Notes under the pieces: generated by a model
Told to the model about the DNA's origin: nothing
Database searches by the model: none
The model's input: only the letters and a program-made list of their open reading frames with translations
Source of the DNA: an uncultured Rubrobacteraceae bacterium
GTDB lineage: Bacteria; Actinomycetota; Rubrobacteria; Rubrobacterales; Rubrobacteraceae
Reading direction: 5' to 3'
Length of the DNA: 64,000 nt
Assembly: GCA_902806085.1 (NCBI GenBank)
Contig: CADCVH010000108.1
Span: forward strand, 62,001-126,000
Program-made: the position numbers and the translations under genes
Shown: positions 50,072 to 58,349 of the stretch, one piece after another
How the letters are laid out: each line of letters starts with the position of its first letter
Numbering within the stretch: position 1 is the first letter of the stretch

Positions 50072-50326
50072 ATGGACGGGGAGAGGACTGGCGTTTCCGA
50101 AGGCAAGATCCCGGAGGCCTGGATCGGGCGTCAGGTCATGCTAGAGACCACGGAGTCCCTCTCCAGCGATCTGCGGGCCGCCGCGCCCGTGTTCCTGGAG
50201 GACGTCAACGAGCGGGGCGTCGTCATGCTGGTGACGCGCCACTCTGACCAGACCCAGTCGTCGCGCTACTTCTACCCGTGGAGCGTCGTCGGCTGGATAC
50301 GCCTGGCGGAGGAAGACGAGCGGTAA
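50072..50326 (+). CDS. Small conserved-looking protein of unknown function
   Basis: 84 residues, ATG with GGAGAGAG upstream. Predicted beta-rich with an SH3-like feel: IGRQVMLETTESLSSDLR, PVFLEDVNERGVVMLVTRH, SRYFYPWSVVGWIRLAEED. The final FYPWS-x-V pattern resembles small RNA- or protein-binding barrels (Hfq/Sm-like ends), which is only an impression. No partner genes; convergent with the RDD gene. Confidence 0.65.
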   Translation: MDGERTGVSEGKIPEAWIGRQVMLETTESLSSDLRAAAPVFLEDVNERGVVMLVTRHSDQTQSSRYFYPWSVVGWIRLAEEDER

Positions 50327-50410
50327 CAGCCGCGGCCCCCAGCTGTAGAAGGGGCGCGCTTGCCGGTGCCGTCGCGGGTCGTCGCCTCCACCTTTAGGCG
50401 GAGCACGAGA

Positions 50411-50448
50411 GGGGCGGGCGCCTCCTCTTCCGGGAGACGCCCGCCCGC
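50411..50448. terminator. GC-rich hairpin between convergent genes
   Basis: An inverted repeat (GGGCGGGCG... with ...CGCCCGCCC) around CCTCC/GGGAG lies between the stops at 50326 (+) and 50474 (-). Long stem with a mismatch, no T-run. Confidence 0.55.
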
Positions 50449-50473
50449 GTTCCGGTTGCGCCGGGGATTGGTC

Positions 50474-50938
50474 CTACGCGCGGACCACCAGCGTCTTCGC
50501 CACCATGTCGCCGAGGCGCTGGTTCTTGTCCGAGACCAGGGCGACCACGAAAGCGACGAGGTAGGAGCCTATGCCGTCCACGATCCGCATCAGGGTGCGC
50601 AGGACGGCGGCCCTGATCCCCGGCGCGAGGCCGTCGCCCTCGCGGACCACCTTGATGCCGAGGGCCATCTTGCCCAGGGTCTGGCCGTAGACGCCCTCCA
50701 TGATCGCGAAGTACGCGAACGTGGCGAGCAGGGCGGCGAGGCCTCCCAGGGAGAAGAAGATGCCCGAAGCGGCGTCGGCGAACTGGCCCGAGCCCCAGCC
50801 GCCGATCAGGGCCCCCGGGGCGGCAAACAGGCTGCCCACGATCCCGAGCAGCAACAGATCGATTATGGTCGCAAACACCCTGCGGCCGATGACCCGCGTA
50901 TCCTGTCCAACCGAAGCCCCGTAAATTCCCGCGACCAT
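50474..50938 (-). CDS. RDD-family membrane protein
   Basis: 154 residues; the ATG at 50938 has GGGGAAGG upstream, and the longer open frame upstream is not credible. RDD domain: RRVFATIIDLLLLGIVGSL near residue 19, EGVYGQTLGKMALGIKVVRE near 82, and ALVSDKNQRLGDMVAKTLV near the end, with the usual three helices. RDD proteins are small membrane proteins of mostly unknown role; some relate to Na+/H+ exchange. Confidence 0.9.
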   Translation of the reverse strand: MVAGIYGASVGQDTRVIGRRVFATIIDLLLLGIVGSLFAAPGALIGGWGSGQFADAASGIFFSLGGLAALLATFAYFAIMEGVYGQTLGKMALGIKVVREGDGLAPGIRAAVLRTLMRIVDGIGSYLVAFVVALVSDKNQRLGDMVAKTLVVRA

Positions 50939-51245
50939 GACCTTCCCCTTTCTACCGTGTTCCGTATCTACACCCGAGATGATGTCCTGGTGCGCCCGAT
51001 CCGTCATCGGTCCGTGGGCCGATCCTGGATGCGGCCTGAGGACCATTACGCCGAGACTTTTTTGCAGGCCCCTTATGGGGCTCCGGGGGACGGTGCTTGA
51101 CGGCAGAACGCGGGGCCCTCGGGCCAATCTTTACGCAGCGGGTGCTCTCGGGTAATCCCCTGGGCGTACCGCGGCTAGGACCCGGGACCGATGTGCTCCC
51201 TCTCGCGCAGGACTAAACTTCATGCACGATGGAGAGCGGGCGCGC
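50939..51245. other. Intergenic region between divergent RDD and histidine kinase genes
   Basis: No gene seen. It must hold two divergent promoters, but I find no convincing -35/-10 pair. A small hairpin GCCCC-TTAT-GGGGC (about 51069-51082) is the only clear structure. Confidence 0.5.
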
Positions 51246-52739
51246 ATGAAAGGCAGCATTTTCTCGCTGCGGCGGCTGCGGTGGAAGCTGGCGTTGAGCT
51301 ACACGCTAGTCGCCGTGGTAACGCTGCTCGCCGTCGAGTTGTTTATCGCCAGCGGCGTGACGGCCTTCTTGAGCTCGGACCTGCTGCCGAGGTCCATCGT
51401 TACCATCACGAGGGACAACTTCGCGCCGCGCCTCGAAACACACCTCGACGGGAAGGCCCCCGACGTAGAAGGCCTGCGTGATGAGCTCGACTTCCTCTCC
51501 GAGACGCCGCCGGAGGCGCCGGGTCCGGTGCCTGGCCAGCGTGAGGGCGGGGCCTCCGGCGCCGGCATAGATTCGGGCGTCGTGTTCGTGGTGGACGAGA
51601 AAGAGGAGCTGCTCGTCGCCGACCCCGAGCTTCCGGGGTTCCGCGAAGGAGAGCCCTTCGACGCGGGGCGGGTGGAGGGGTTGGCCCCGATCTTGAACGC
51701 CGCGCTTAGGGGCGAAGAGAGCTCGGAGGCGCTGTCCGAGCGGATGCCGTCCGGAAGGCTGCTTATGGCCGTGCCGCTCGAAGGCGAGAACGGTCGGGTG
51801 ACCGGGGCGCTCGTGGGGGGGTTCCGGATGCCGAACCTCGCCGGCGCCTTGTTGATCGCCGTCGGCGTCGGGGCCTTGTTGCTTCTCATACCGGCCGGTT
51901 TTCTCGGCCTGATCTTCGGCTTCTTCACGGCGTGGGGGATAACGCGCCGCATCGGCAGGCTTGCCCACGCCGCGAAAGCGTGGAGCCGCGGGGACTTCTC
52001 CGTTACCGCGAAGGACCGCTCCAAAGACGAACTCGGCCAACTCAGCCGCGAGCTGAACCAGATGGCCGCGGACCTGGAGAACCTGCTCCAGGCCCGCGGC
52101 GAGTTGGCGACCCTCGAAGCCCGCAACCGTTTTGCGCGCGACCTGCACGACTCCGTCAAGCAGCAGGTCTTCGCCACCTCGCTCCAGATCGCCGCCGCCC
52201 GGGCCCTGATCCAGAAGGACACCGATTCGGCCGAGTCCCATCTCGGCCAGGCCGACGAGCTGGTCCGCCAGGCCCAGAAGGAGCTGAACATCCTCATAGC
52301 CGAGATGCGCCCCGCCGCCCTCGAGGGGAAGGGCCTGGCGGCGGCGCTGCGCGAGTACGTCGCCCGCTGGTCCGAGGGGGCCGAGATCCCGGCGGATTTC
52401 CACGTCCGGGGCGAGCGCGAGGCGCCGCTGGAGGTGGAGCAGGCCCTCTTCCGCGTCGCCCAGGAGGCCGTGGCCAACGTCGCCCGCCACAGCGGGGCGC
52501 GGCACGCCGAGGTGGACCTCTCCTACACCGCCGACGCCGCCACGCTCCGCGTCTCGGACGACGGGCGGGGTTTCGACCCCTCCCGGGGCTCCGGCGGCGG
52601 CTTCGGCCTCCAGAGCATGCGCGAGCGCCTGATCGGGCTTGGCGGTCGCATCACCGTAGACAGCGCGCCGGGCGAGGGCACGCGCATCACCGCCGTCTGC
52701 CCGCTCGAGAACCCATCGAAGAGAGGTAAGAAACCGTGA
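51246..52739 (+). CDS. Sensor histidine kinase (NarL-type, HisKA_3)
   Basis: About 497 residues from the ATG at 51246 (GGAGAG upstream; another ATG eight codons earlier). Membrane helix LRWKLALSYTLVAVVTLLAV, extracytoplasmic sensor (residues about 45-205), second helix LLLIPAGFLGLIFGFFTAWG, HAMP (ITRRIGRLAHAAKAWSRGDF), HisKA_3 dimerisation helix with phospho-acceptor RDLHDSVKQQVFATSLQ near 303, and HATPase (VANVARHSGARHAEVDLS, SDDGRGFDPSRG, GFGLQSMRERLIGLGG). Signal unknown. Its stop overlaps the response regulator start (GTGA). Confidence 0.92.
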   Translation: MKGSIFSLRRLRWKLALSYTLVAVVTLLAVELFIASGVTAFLSSDLLPRSIVTITRDNFAPRLETHLDGKAPDVEGLRDELDFLSETPPEAPGPVPGQREGGASGAGIDSGVVFVVDEKEELLVADPELPGFREGEPFDAGRVEGLAPILNAALRGEESSEALSERMPSGRLLMAVPLEGENGRVTGALVGGFRMPNLAGALLIAVGVGALLLLIPAGFLGLIFGFFTAWGITRRIGRLAHAAKAWSRGDFSVTAKDRSKDELGQLSRELNQMAADLENLLQARGELATLEARNRFARDLHDSVKQQVFATSLQIAAARALIQKDTDSAESHLGQADELVRQAQKELNILIAEMRPAALEGKGLAAALREYVARWSEGAEIPADFHVRGEREAPLEVEQALFRVAQEAVANVARHSGARHAEVDLSYTADAATLRVSDDGRGFDPSRGSGGGFGLQSMRERLIGLGGRITVDSAPGEGTRITAVCPLENPSKRGKKP

Positions 52740-53389
52740 GCGAAGCCATAACGGTCCTTCTGGTCGACGACCATGCCCTCGTGCGCCAGGGCGTGAGGGC
52801 CTTCCTGGAGACGCAAGACGACCTGACGGTTGTCGCCGAGGCGGGGGGCGGGGAAGAGGCAGTGAAGCTGGCGGCCGATCACGCCCCCGATGTGGCGTTG
52901 ATGGACCTCATAATGCCCGGCATGGACGGCGTGGAGGCCACCCGGCGTCTTACCGCCTCGTCCCCGCGCACCAAGGTCGTCATGCTCACGAGCTACCACG
53001 ACGACGAGCACGTCTTCCCGGCCATCAGGGCCGGCGCGTTGTCCTACGTCCTCAAGGAGATAGGGCCGGAAGAGCTCGCCGACGCGGTCCGCAAGGCCGC
53101 CGCGGGCGAGGCGGTGCTCCACCCGCGCGTCGCCGCCCGCGTCGTGCGCGAGCTCCACGGCGCCCGCCGCGACGAGCCGAACGTCTTCCACGAGCTCTCC
53201 GAGCGCGAGTTGGAGGTCCTGAAGCTCATCGCCGACGGCATGAGCAACGCGCAGATAGCGGCCCGCCTCTACGTGAGCGAGAAGACCGTAAAGAGCCACG
53301 TCTCGAACATCCTCGGAAAACTGCACCTCGCGGATCGTACACAGGCCGCCGTCTACGCCTGGCGCCAGGGGGTCGTGAGGCGGGACTAG
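52736..53389 (+). CDS. NarL/LuxR-family response regulator
   Basis: 217 residues, GTG overlapping the kinase stop. Receiver domain: VLLVDDHALVRQGVRAFLET near 7, phosphorylation Asp in VALMDLIMPGMDGVEA near 54, TSYHDDEHV near 85, Lys in SYVLKEIGPEEL near 104. LuxR-type HTH: LSERELEVLKLIADGMSNAQ near 150 and YVSEKTVKSHVSNILGKL near 178. Partner of the adjacent kinase. Convergent with the DUF305 gene, stops overlapping by 4 bp. Confidence 0.95.
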   Translation: MSEAITVLLVDDHALVRQGVRAFLETQDDLTVVAEAGGGEEAVKLAADHAPDVALMDLIMPGMDGVEATRRLTASSPRTKVVMLTSYHDDEHVFPAIRAGALSYVLKEIGPEELADAVRKAAAGEAVLHPRVAARVVRELHGARRDEPNVFHELSERELEVLKLIADGMSNAQIAARLYVSEKTVKSHVSNILGKLHLADRTQAAVYAWRQGVVRRD

Positions 53390-54027
53390 TGGGAGTGCAT
53401 TCCCTCGTGGCCTTGTGAGCCCGATGGGGCTCTGGCGCCGCGTTTTTCGAGCATGTCTTTCATCACCTGGATCTCGCCTTTCTGCGTCGCCGCGATGGCC
53501 CCGGCGAGGTCCTCCACTTCGGGACGGTCCGTCTGGTCCATGACGGCCTCGGCCATCGGGACTGCGGCCTGGTGGTGCGGGATCATGAGGCGGAAGAACA
53601 TTTTGTCCGCCTCTTCGGGGGAGGCTTTTTGCAGCCTCTCTATCTCCTCCGGCGAGGCCATGCCTGGCATCCGGCCCTCAGTAGGGTGGCCCATCCAGGA
53701 CATCGCGGGCTCCGTGCCGGTGGCGGGGAGGCCCCAGACGTCGAGCCAGCCTTGCATCTGCCCGATCTGGCCCTGCTGCGTGAGCGCCATGTCCGCGGCC
53801 ATGAGCCTGACCTCCTCGCTCCCGGTCTTGTCCCGCACGATCTCGGCCATCTCCACGGCTTGGGCGTGGTGCACGGACATGTCCCTGGCGAACCCGGCCT
53901 CCGCCGAGCCGTCGTCGGGTTGCTGCCAGGAGAGGTAGAGCCACAGCGAGAGGGCCGCCAGGAGCACCGCCGCGGCGGCGAGCGCGAAGAGGAGGGGGCC
54001 GGTGTCTCGGGAGTTCTTGGGCAGCAT
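53386..54027 (-). CDS. DUF305 (CopM-like) membrane-anchored His/Met-rich protein
   Basis: 213 residues, ATG immediately after the DUF3105 stop. N-terminal anchor (LLFALAAAAVLLAALSLWLY), then two DUF305 repeats with the ferritin-like metal motif: DMSVHHAQAVEMAEIVRD near 49 and LMIPHHQAAVPMAEAVMD near 148, with Met-rich segments between and a His-rich end (GHEGMHSH). In cyanobacteria a DUF305 protein (CopM) binds copper (from memory). Outer-surface metal binding is the likely role. Confidence 0.9.
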   Translation of the reverse strand: MLPKNSRDTGPLLFALAAAAVLLAALSLWLYLSWQQPDDGSAEAGFARDMSVHHAQAVEMAEIVRDKTGSEEVRLMAADMALTQQGQIGQMQGWLDVWGLPATGTEPAMSWMGHPTEGRMPGMASPEEIERLQKASPEEADKMFFRLMIPHHQAAVPMAEAVMDQTDRPEVEDLAGAIAATQKGEIQVMKDMLEKRGARAPSGSQGHEGMHSH

Positions 54028-54621
54028 CTAGACGGTGTCGGCCGTGCCGCCGGTGCAGGAGGCGCCGGGCTCCTGGGTCTGCGGGCCCTGGCGGTAGGCC
54101 CGGACGAAGCGCTGCAGGTCGGGGCTGTCCGCGCTCTCCAGGGTCAGTTGCTTGCCCCAGGCGGAGGCGACGACCGGGGTCGGCAGGTCCTCGTGGGGGC
54201 TTGCCAGCATGCAGGTCTGGCCCTCGACGAGCTCGCGTATCTGATCCTTCTGGTCCTGGGGGAGGTCGGGGGCGTAGGTGATCCAGACCGCCCCGTGCTC
54301 CAGGGTGTGGACGGCGTTCTCGTCTCTTACGGGATCCTCGTAGAAGCCGCTGTTCTGCCAGACGGGGTTGTGCTCGCCGCCGGTCGGGGGCGTCTGATCG
54401 TATTCCACGTCCCCCTGGGTGTGCTCGTTGGCCGGGCCGACATCGTAGGTCTGAACCTCGCCCGGGGGCGTGCTCGCCGCCTGCTGGCGGGAGTCGATCA
54501 CGACCAACGCTATGAAACCGGCCACGAAGGCCAGGACCACGGCGCCGACGATGATGTAGGTCTTTCTCGACCCGCCAGAGGATGCCGTCGTCCTGACCTG
54601 CCCGCTTCTCTTGTTGCCCAA
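54028..54621 (-). CDS. DUF3105 membrane-anchored protein
   Basis: 197 residues, TTG start. One membrane anchor (TYIIVGAVVLAFVAGFIALV, about residues 21-40), then a soluble outside domain with family pattern: VEYDQTPPTGGEHNPVW near 72, GFYEDPVRDENAVHTLEHG near 91 (HxxEHG-like), VWITYAPDLPQDQ near 112, and CMLASPHEDLPTPVVASAW near 137. The two Cys may form a disulfide. It directly precedes DUF305 with no gap; the two are often neighbours in actinobacteria. Confidence 0.9.
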   Translation of the reverse strand: MGNKRSGQVRTTASSGGSRKTYIIVGAVVLAFVAGFIALVVIDSRQQAASTPPGEVQTYDVGPANEHTQGDVEYDQTPPTGGEHNPVWQNSGFYEDPVRDENAVHTLEHGAVWITYAPDLPQDQKDQIRELVEGQTCMLASPHEDLPTPVVASAWGKQLTLESADSPDLQRFVRAYRQGPQTQEPGASCTGGTADTV

Positions 54622-54757
54622 TATTCTGCCTCTTTTTAGCTTTCCGGCGGGTAGAGGTTAGCATAGCCGTCCGCTATCAGTCGTCGGTTATCGGCAACCC
54701 GGCATTCGCGGTATCCCGTTGCGCCCGCGCCGCGGTTGGTTGCCGGTAAAGAAGTCT

Positions 54758-55165
54758 TTAGAGATCCACGATCCCGGCCGTGAAGTAGACGGCCAGAGCG
54801 GCCAGCAGCAGCCAGATCCCCACGACCACAACGGCCGCGGCCGTGCCCCTGGGTCCCGCCTTGGTCGCGGCCTCGCGGGCTTTCGTCCTGCACTCCGCGA
54901 GGACTTGGGGCGGGACCATGCGGACGGCGAGGGCGATGCCCAAAGGGACCAGGATCACGTCGTCCAGGTAGCCGAGCACCGGGATAGGGTCCGGGATCAG
55001 GTCTATGGGGCTGAACGCGTAGGCCACCACCACTGCCGCGAAGACCCTCGCGTGCATCGGCACCCTCGCGTCCCCGTACGCGAGATACAACGCGTTCAGC
55101 TCGGTCTTGAGCCGCTTCGCCCACCGCTTAAGCCCCTCGAAACGGCCCACGGTACTGGAACTCAA
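54758..55165 (-). CDS. YkvA/DUF1232 small membrane protein
   Basis: 135 residues, TTG overlapping the CDF stop (TTGA). DUF1232 core YAFSPIDLIPDPIPVLGYLD near residue 49, with the usual preceding helix and a C-terminal transmembrane helix (AAAVVVVGIWLLLAALAVYF). Function of the family unknown. Confidence 0.9.
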   Translation of the reverse strand: MSSSTVGRFEGLKRWAKRLKTELNALYLAYGDARVPMHARVFAAVVVAYAFSPIDLIPDPIPVLGYLDDVILVPLGIALAVRMVPPQVLAECRTKAREAATKAGPRGTAAAVVVVGIWLLLAALAVYFTAGIVDL

Positions 55166-56100
55166 TCCTTCCGCGCGGGGAAGCGGAGGGCCTGCAGGGC
55201 GGCGAGGTGGTCGCCGACGTGGTCCATCTGGAGGGTGGTGTGCTCGATGCCGAAGTCGTGGGCGAGGACGTCTTCGAGGTCGCGGCGGCGGGCGTGGCAG
55301 TTCTCTTCCCTGCCGACGAGCACGTGGGCCGAGAGCGCCGGAAAGCCCGAGGTTATCGTCCAGATGTGGAGGTCGTGGACCTCCTCGATGCCGGGGGCCG
55401 AGGCCATCCTGCGGCCCACCTGTTCCGCGTCCACGCCTTTCGGGGTGGCTTCGAGGAGGATGTTCGTGGATTCGCGCAGGAGCTTCCAGGAGCTGGCGAG
55501 GACCAGGACCCCGATGACGGCGCTGACGAGCGGGTCCGCGTAGCGCCAGCCGGTGAGCAGGATGACGCCGGCGGCGACGATGACCCCGACGGAGCCGAGC
55601 AGGTCCGCCAGGACGTGCCGCATGGCGCCCTCGACGTTCAGGCTCTCGCCGCCCGAGCGGGAGAGCACCACGGCGCCGGCGACGTTGACCAGGAGGCCGA
55701 CGACGGCCACGGCCAGCATCCAGCCCCCGAGGATGGGCTGCGGGTCCTGCAGGCGGCGGAAAGCCTCGACGAAGATCCAGACCGAGACCGCGACGAGCGT
55801 CACCCCGTTCGCCAGGGCCGCCAGGATCTCGGCCCGCTTGTACCCGAAGCTCCGCCGCGGGGTCGCCGGACGCTCCGCGAGCCAGACGGCGAAGAGCGCG
55901 AGCCCCAAGGAGACGGCGTCCGACGCCATGTGCCCGGCGTCGGCAAGCAACGCGAGCGAGCCGGTCAGGAACCCGCCGACGACCTCGACCGCCAGAAACG
56001 CCGTCGTCAGGATAAACACGAACGTCAGGGCCCGCCGTCCCGCCCCGCGCGAATGCCCCCCGTGGTGGTGCCCCGCGTGGTCGTGATGGTCGTGGCCCAT
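55162..56100 (-). CDS. CDF-family zinc/cation efflux protein
   Basis: 312 residues, ATG. His-rich N-terminus (GHDHHDHAGHHHGGH), six transmembrane helices, metal sites in LLADAGHMASDAVSLGLALF near 50 (HxxxD) and HVLADLLGSVGVIVAAGVIL near 162 (HxxxD), and a cytoplasmic C-terminal domain (EEVHDLHIWTITSGFPALSA near 238). It exports Zn2+ or a similar ion in exchange for protons (ZitB/CzcD type). Downstream YkvA gene is coupled. Confidence 0.94.
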   Translation of the reverse strand: MGHDHHDHAGHHHGGHSRGAGRRALTFVFILTTAFLAVEVVGGFLTGSLALLADAGHMASDAVSLGLALFAVWLAERPATPRRSFGYKRAEILAALANGVTLVAVSVWIFVEAFRRLQDPQPILGGWMLAVAVVGLLVNVAGAVVLSRSGGESLNVEGAMRHVLADLLGSVGVIVAAGVILLTGWRYADPLVSAVIGVLVLASSWKLLRESTNILLEATPKGVDAEQVGRRMASAPGIEEVHDLHIWTITSGFPALSAHVLVGREENCHARRRDLEDVLAHDFGIEHTTLQMDHVGDHLAALQALRFPARKD

Positions 56101-56134
56101 GACGGTATTTTACCCCGAAGACGGCCGCTTCTCG

Positions 56135-56167
56135 CCGGCCGCCCGGGCTAACTGCCGGGGCGGCCGG
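56135..56167 (-). terminator. Hairpin after the HtrA-like operon
   Basis: A perfect 10-bp inverted repeat (56135-56144 with 56158-56167) begins 7 bp beyond the minus-strand stop at 56174. No T-run. It probably ends the htrA-like/78-aa transcript. Confidence 0.5.
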
Positions 56168-56173
56168 CCGGGC

Positions 56174-56410
56174 TTACCGCCCGCGGTACTGGCGCAGCGC
56201 GAGCCAGAGGCCGAAGGCAAGTTGGGCCGCGCCGAGGAGGCGCATGAGGTTCGGGTTCTCCGCGAAGAAGCGGGCGACCCTGCGGACCCGCTCCGGGCCG
56301 GTCTCCCAGAGGAGCGAGTGGTCCCTCGGGGAGACGAGCTCTATCACCGCGTCGCCTATGGCGAGAACGGCGAAGGTCTCGGCCGCCCTGCGCGCCCAGG
56401 GCCCCCTCAC
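56174..56410 (-). CDS. Small protein with two hydrophobic segments, unknown function
   Basis: 78 residues, GTG overlapping the protease stop (GTGA). Helices: ETFAVLAIGDAVIELVS near residue 11 and NLMRLLGAAQLAFGLWLAL near 53, basic ends. It resembles short membrane-associated proteins seen next to HtrA genes in related actinobacteria, but I cannot name a family. Confidence 0.65.
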   Translation of the reverse strand: MRGPWARRAAETFAVLAIGDAVIELVSPRDHSLLWETGPERVRRVARFFAENPNLMRLLGAAQLAFGLWLALRQYRGR

Positions 56411-57522
56411 GGGTTCTCCGGACGCTCGCCGAGGGTCACGTCCAGGGTCCTCTCGTCACCGTTTCGGACGACGGTAAGCTCCACGGTGTCGCCCGGCCGG
56501 TAATCGCGCAGGGTGCTGAAGAGGTCCCCGTAGCTCGCGATCTCCGCCCCTTCGAGGGCCGTGATGACGTCGTTCTCGCGCACCCCGGCCTCCTCGGCGC
56601 CGCTGCCTTGCGCCACCGTCTGGACCAGCGCGCCCGAGTTGACGGGGAGGTCGAACCGTTCGGCGACCTCGGGTGGCAGGGGGACCGTCCCGACGCCCAG
56701 GTAGGGGGTGGTGACCTCGCCGGTCTCTATGAGCTGGTCGGCGACGGAGACGGCCGTGTCGGCGGGGATGGCGAACCCGAGGTTCACGGCCCCCGTCTGC
56801 GAGGGCGGGAGGTAGGCGACGTTGATGCCGATGATGTTGCCGTCCCGGTCCACCAGGGCGCCCCCCGAGTTGCCCGGGGAGATGGCCGCGTCGGTCTGGA
56901 TCAGGTCCGAGAGCGCCTTGGCCGCGTTCCCGTCGTTGCCCACGAGCTCCTGGGGGAAGTCCCGCCCTATCGCGCTGACGATGCCCGAGGTCACGGTCGC
57001 CTCGAAGCCGGCCGGGCTGCCGATGGCGACGGCGAGCTGGCCCACGATGGGCAGCTCCTGCGTCTTGAACGACGCGGGGGGCAGGTTGTTGCGGTCGACC
57101 TTGAGGACCGCGATCTCGCTCGTCGGGTCGAGGCCGACGACCTTCGCGGGCTCCGTGGAGCCGTCCGCGAAGGCGACCGTGATGTCCGAGCCGCCCCTGA
57201 CGACGTGGTCGTTGGTGATGATGTAGCCGTTCTCGCGGTAGATTACGCCGCTACCCAACCCCTCGCCCTCTTGCGTCCCGAGCGGCGTCTGCTGGGAGAC
57301 CTGCACGTTGACCTGCACCACGCTCGGCCCGACGGCGGCGGCCACCCGCGCGACCGGCTCGTCTTCGGGTATCCCCGCGGGCGAGGGCGCCTCTTCCCGG
57401 GGCGCCTGGGCCGCGGCGGCGTTTTTCCGCCCGGAAGGCTCCTCCGAGCACCCCGCGAAGACGGCCGCCACGAGCACGGCCGCGAACAAGATGGAGAGGC
57501 GCGTTTTTGTTCTGAGAGTCAA
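56407..57522 (-). CDS. HtrA/DegP-like serine protease with PDZ domain, lipoprotein
   Basis: 371 residues. Lipoprotein signal with lipobox VFAGC (Cys 24), low-complexity linker to about residue 55, trypsin-like domain: His in YIITNDHVVRGG near 108, acid in LDPTSEIAVLKV near 136, Ser in ISPGNSGGALVDRDG near 217; PDZ from about 285 (TPYLGVGTVP, GSGAEEAGVRENDVITALEG, GDTVELTVVR). The catalytic acid position holds Glu (SEIAVLK) where HtrA proteases have Asp (SDIALIQ in E. coli DegP). Surface quality control is the usual role. Coupled to the 78-aa gene downstream. Confidence 0.92.
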   Translation of the reverse strand: MTLRTKTRLSILFAAVLVAAVFAGCSEEPSGRKNAAAAQAPREEAPSPAGIPEDEPVARVAAAVGPSVVQVNVQVSQQTPLGTQEGEGLGSGVIYRENGYIITNDHVVRGGSDITVAFADGSTEPAKVVGLDPTSEIAVLKVDRNNLPPASFKTQELPIVGQLAVAIGSPAGFEATVTSGIVSAIGRDFPQELVGNDGNAAKALSDLIQTDAAISPGNSGGALVDRDGNIIGINVAYLPPSQTGAVNLGFAIPADTAVSVADQLIETGEVTTPYLGVGTVPLPPEVAERFDLPVNSGALVQTVAQGSGAEEAGVRENDVITALEGAEIASYGDLFSTLRDYRPGDTVELTVVRNGDERTLDVTLGERPENP

Positions 57523-57696
57523 GACCTTCCATACCTCCTGTGGGCGCCCGACGGGCGCGTAGTTCGATACAGAGTCTATACGAAGGAGCGAAAGGTTCTG
57601 TTGCGGCGTTGACAGGCGCGGGTTCGGCCTCGCGACGATGTGAGAGAATCGTTCCGAGGGCTAGCGAGGTCCGGACGGACCCGGAAGAGGAGCAAG

Positions 57697-57831
57697 ATGC
57701 CGGATACGGAAGAGAAGATCAGCCGCGCGAGTTTCTTGAAGCTGGGCGTCCTTGGCGCCTCGGCCGCGGCGCTCGCCCTGGTCTCAGGTTGCGGCGGGGA
57801 AGAGGACGACGACGAAGGGGAAGACGACTAG
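57697..57831 (+). CDS. Very small lipoprotein with Tat-like signal
   Basis: 44 residues; ATG at 57697 with GAAGAGGAG upstream. KISRASFLKLGVLGASAAAL (residues 7-26) looks like a Tat-type signal with a single Arg, followed by lipobox LVSGC. Cleavage would leave a mature peptide of only 13 residues (CGGEEDDDEGEDD), lipid-anchored and strongly acidic. It is divergent from the HtrA-like gene. The tiny size could also mean a truncated former lipoprotein. Confidence 0.65.
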   Translation: MPDTEEKISRASFLKLGVLGASAAALALVSGCGGEEDDDEGEDD

Positions 57832-58027
57832 CGCCCGACGGCGGCTTGCGGAAGGGTCGATCCTTCCCGGGCCGGGCACGAGGCTCGGGGCCGCCTCCTT
57901 CGGAGGCTTCTCTAGGCATCGGGGGCGCGCGTCGGGAAGGAGGCCTCGCCGGGCACCCTTCGAAACCCAAGGCCTTGAACCTAAACAAAACCTGGGGCCC
58001 AACCTCTACGAACGCCGCCGTAAGGGT

Positions 58028-58306
58028 TCAGCGGTCCGCTTTGCGGGCCTCCGCCTTGACCTTCTCTTCTTCCTCGCGCAGGTAGAGGAACACGTCCTGG
58101 GCGAAGCGGAGGGCGTGCTCTTCGGGGAGGTTCACGCGCCGGTTTTTTATGACGGACTCGAGCTCCCTGACGGCGGCGTCCATCATGCCCACCATCGTCT
58201 CCGCCTCGCGCAGGATATCTTCGCGCTCGGCGTCCGTCAGTTCTGTTCCGCCGGAGAGCCGCTCCCTGTGCTCCGTCAGGTACTGGATAAAGTCTCGGAT
58301 GCCCAC
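58028..58306 (-). CDS. Small helical protein of unknown function
   Basis: 92 residues, GTG start. Highly charged, all-helical, with DFIQYLTEHRERLSG at the start, DILREAETMVGMMDAAVREL near 30 and NLPEEHALRFAQDVFLYLRE near 60. No signal or membrane segment. I do not recognise the family. It lies upstream of the tiny lipoprotein on the other strand and downstream of the BchB-like gene. Confidence 0.65.
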   Translation of the reverse strand: MGIRDFIQYLTEHRERLSGGTELTDAEREDILREAETMVGMMDAAVRELESVIKNRRVNLPEEHALRFAQDVFLYLREEEEKVKAEARKADR

Positions 58307-58349
58307 GGGCCGGCATTATACCGGCCGGGGTCGGGTATGAGGCCCGCCA

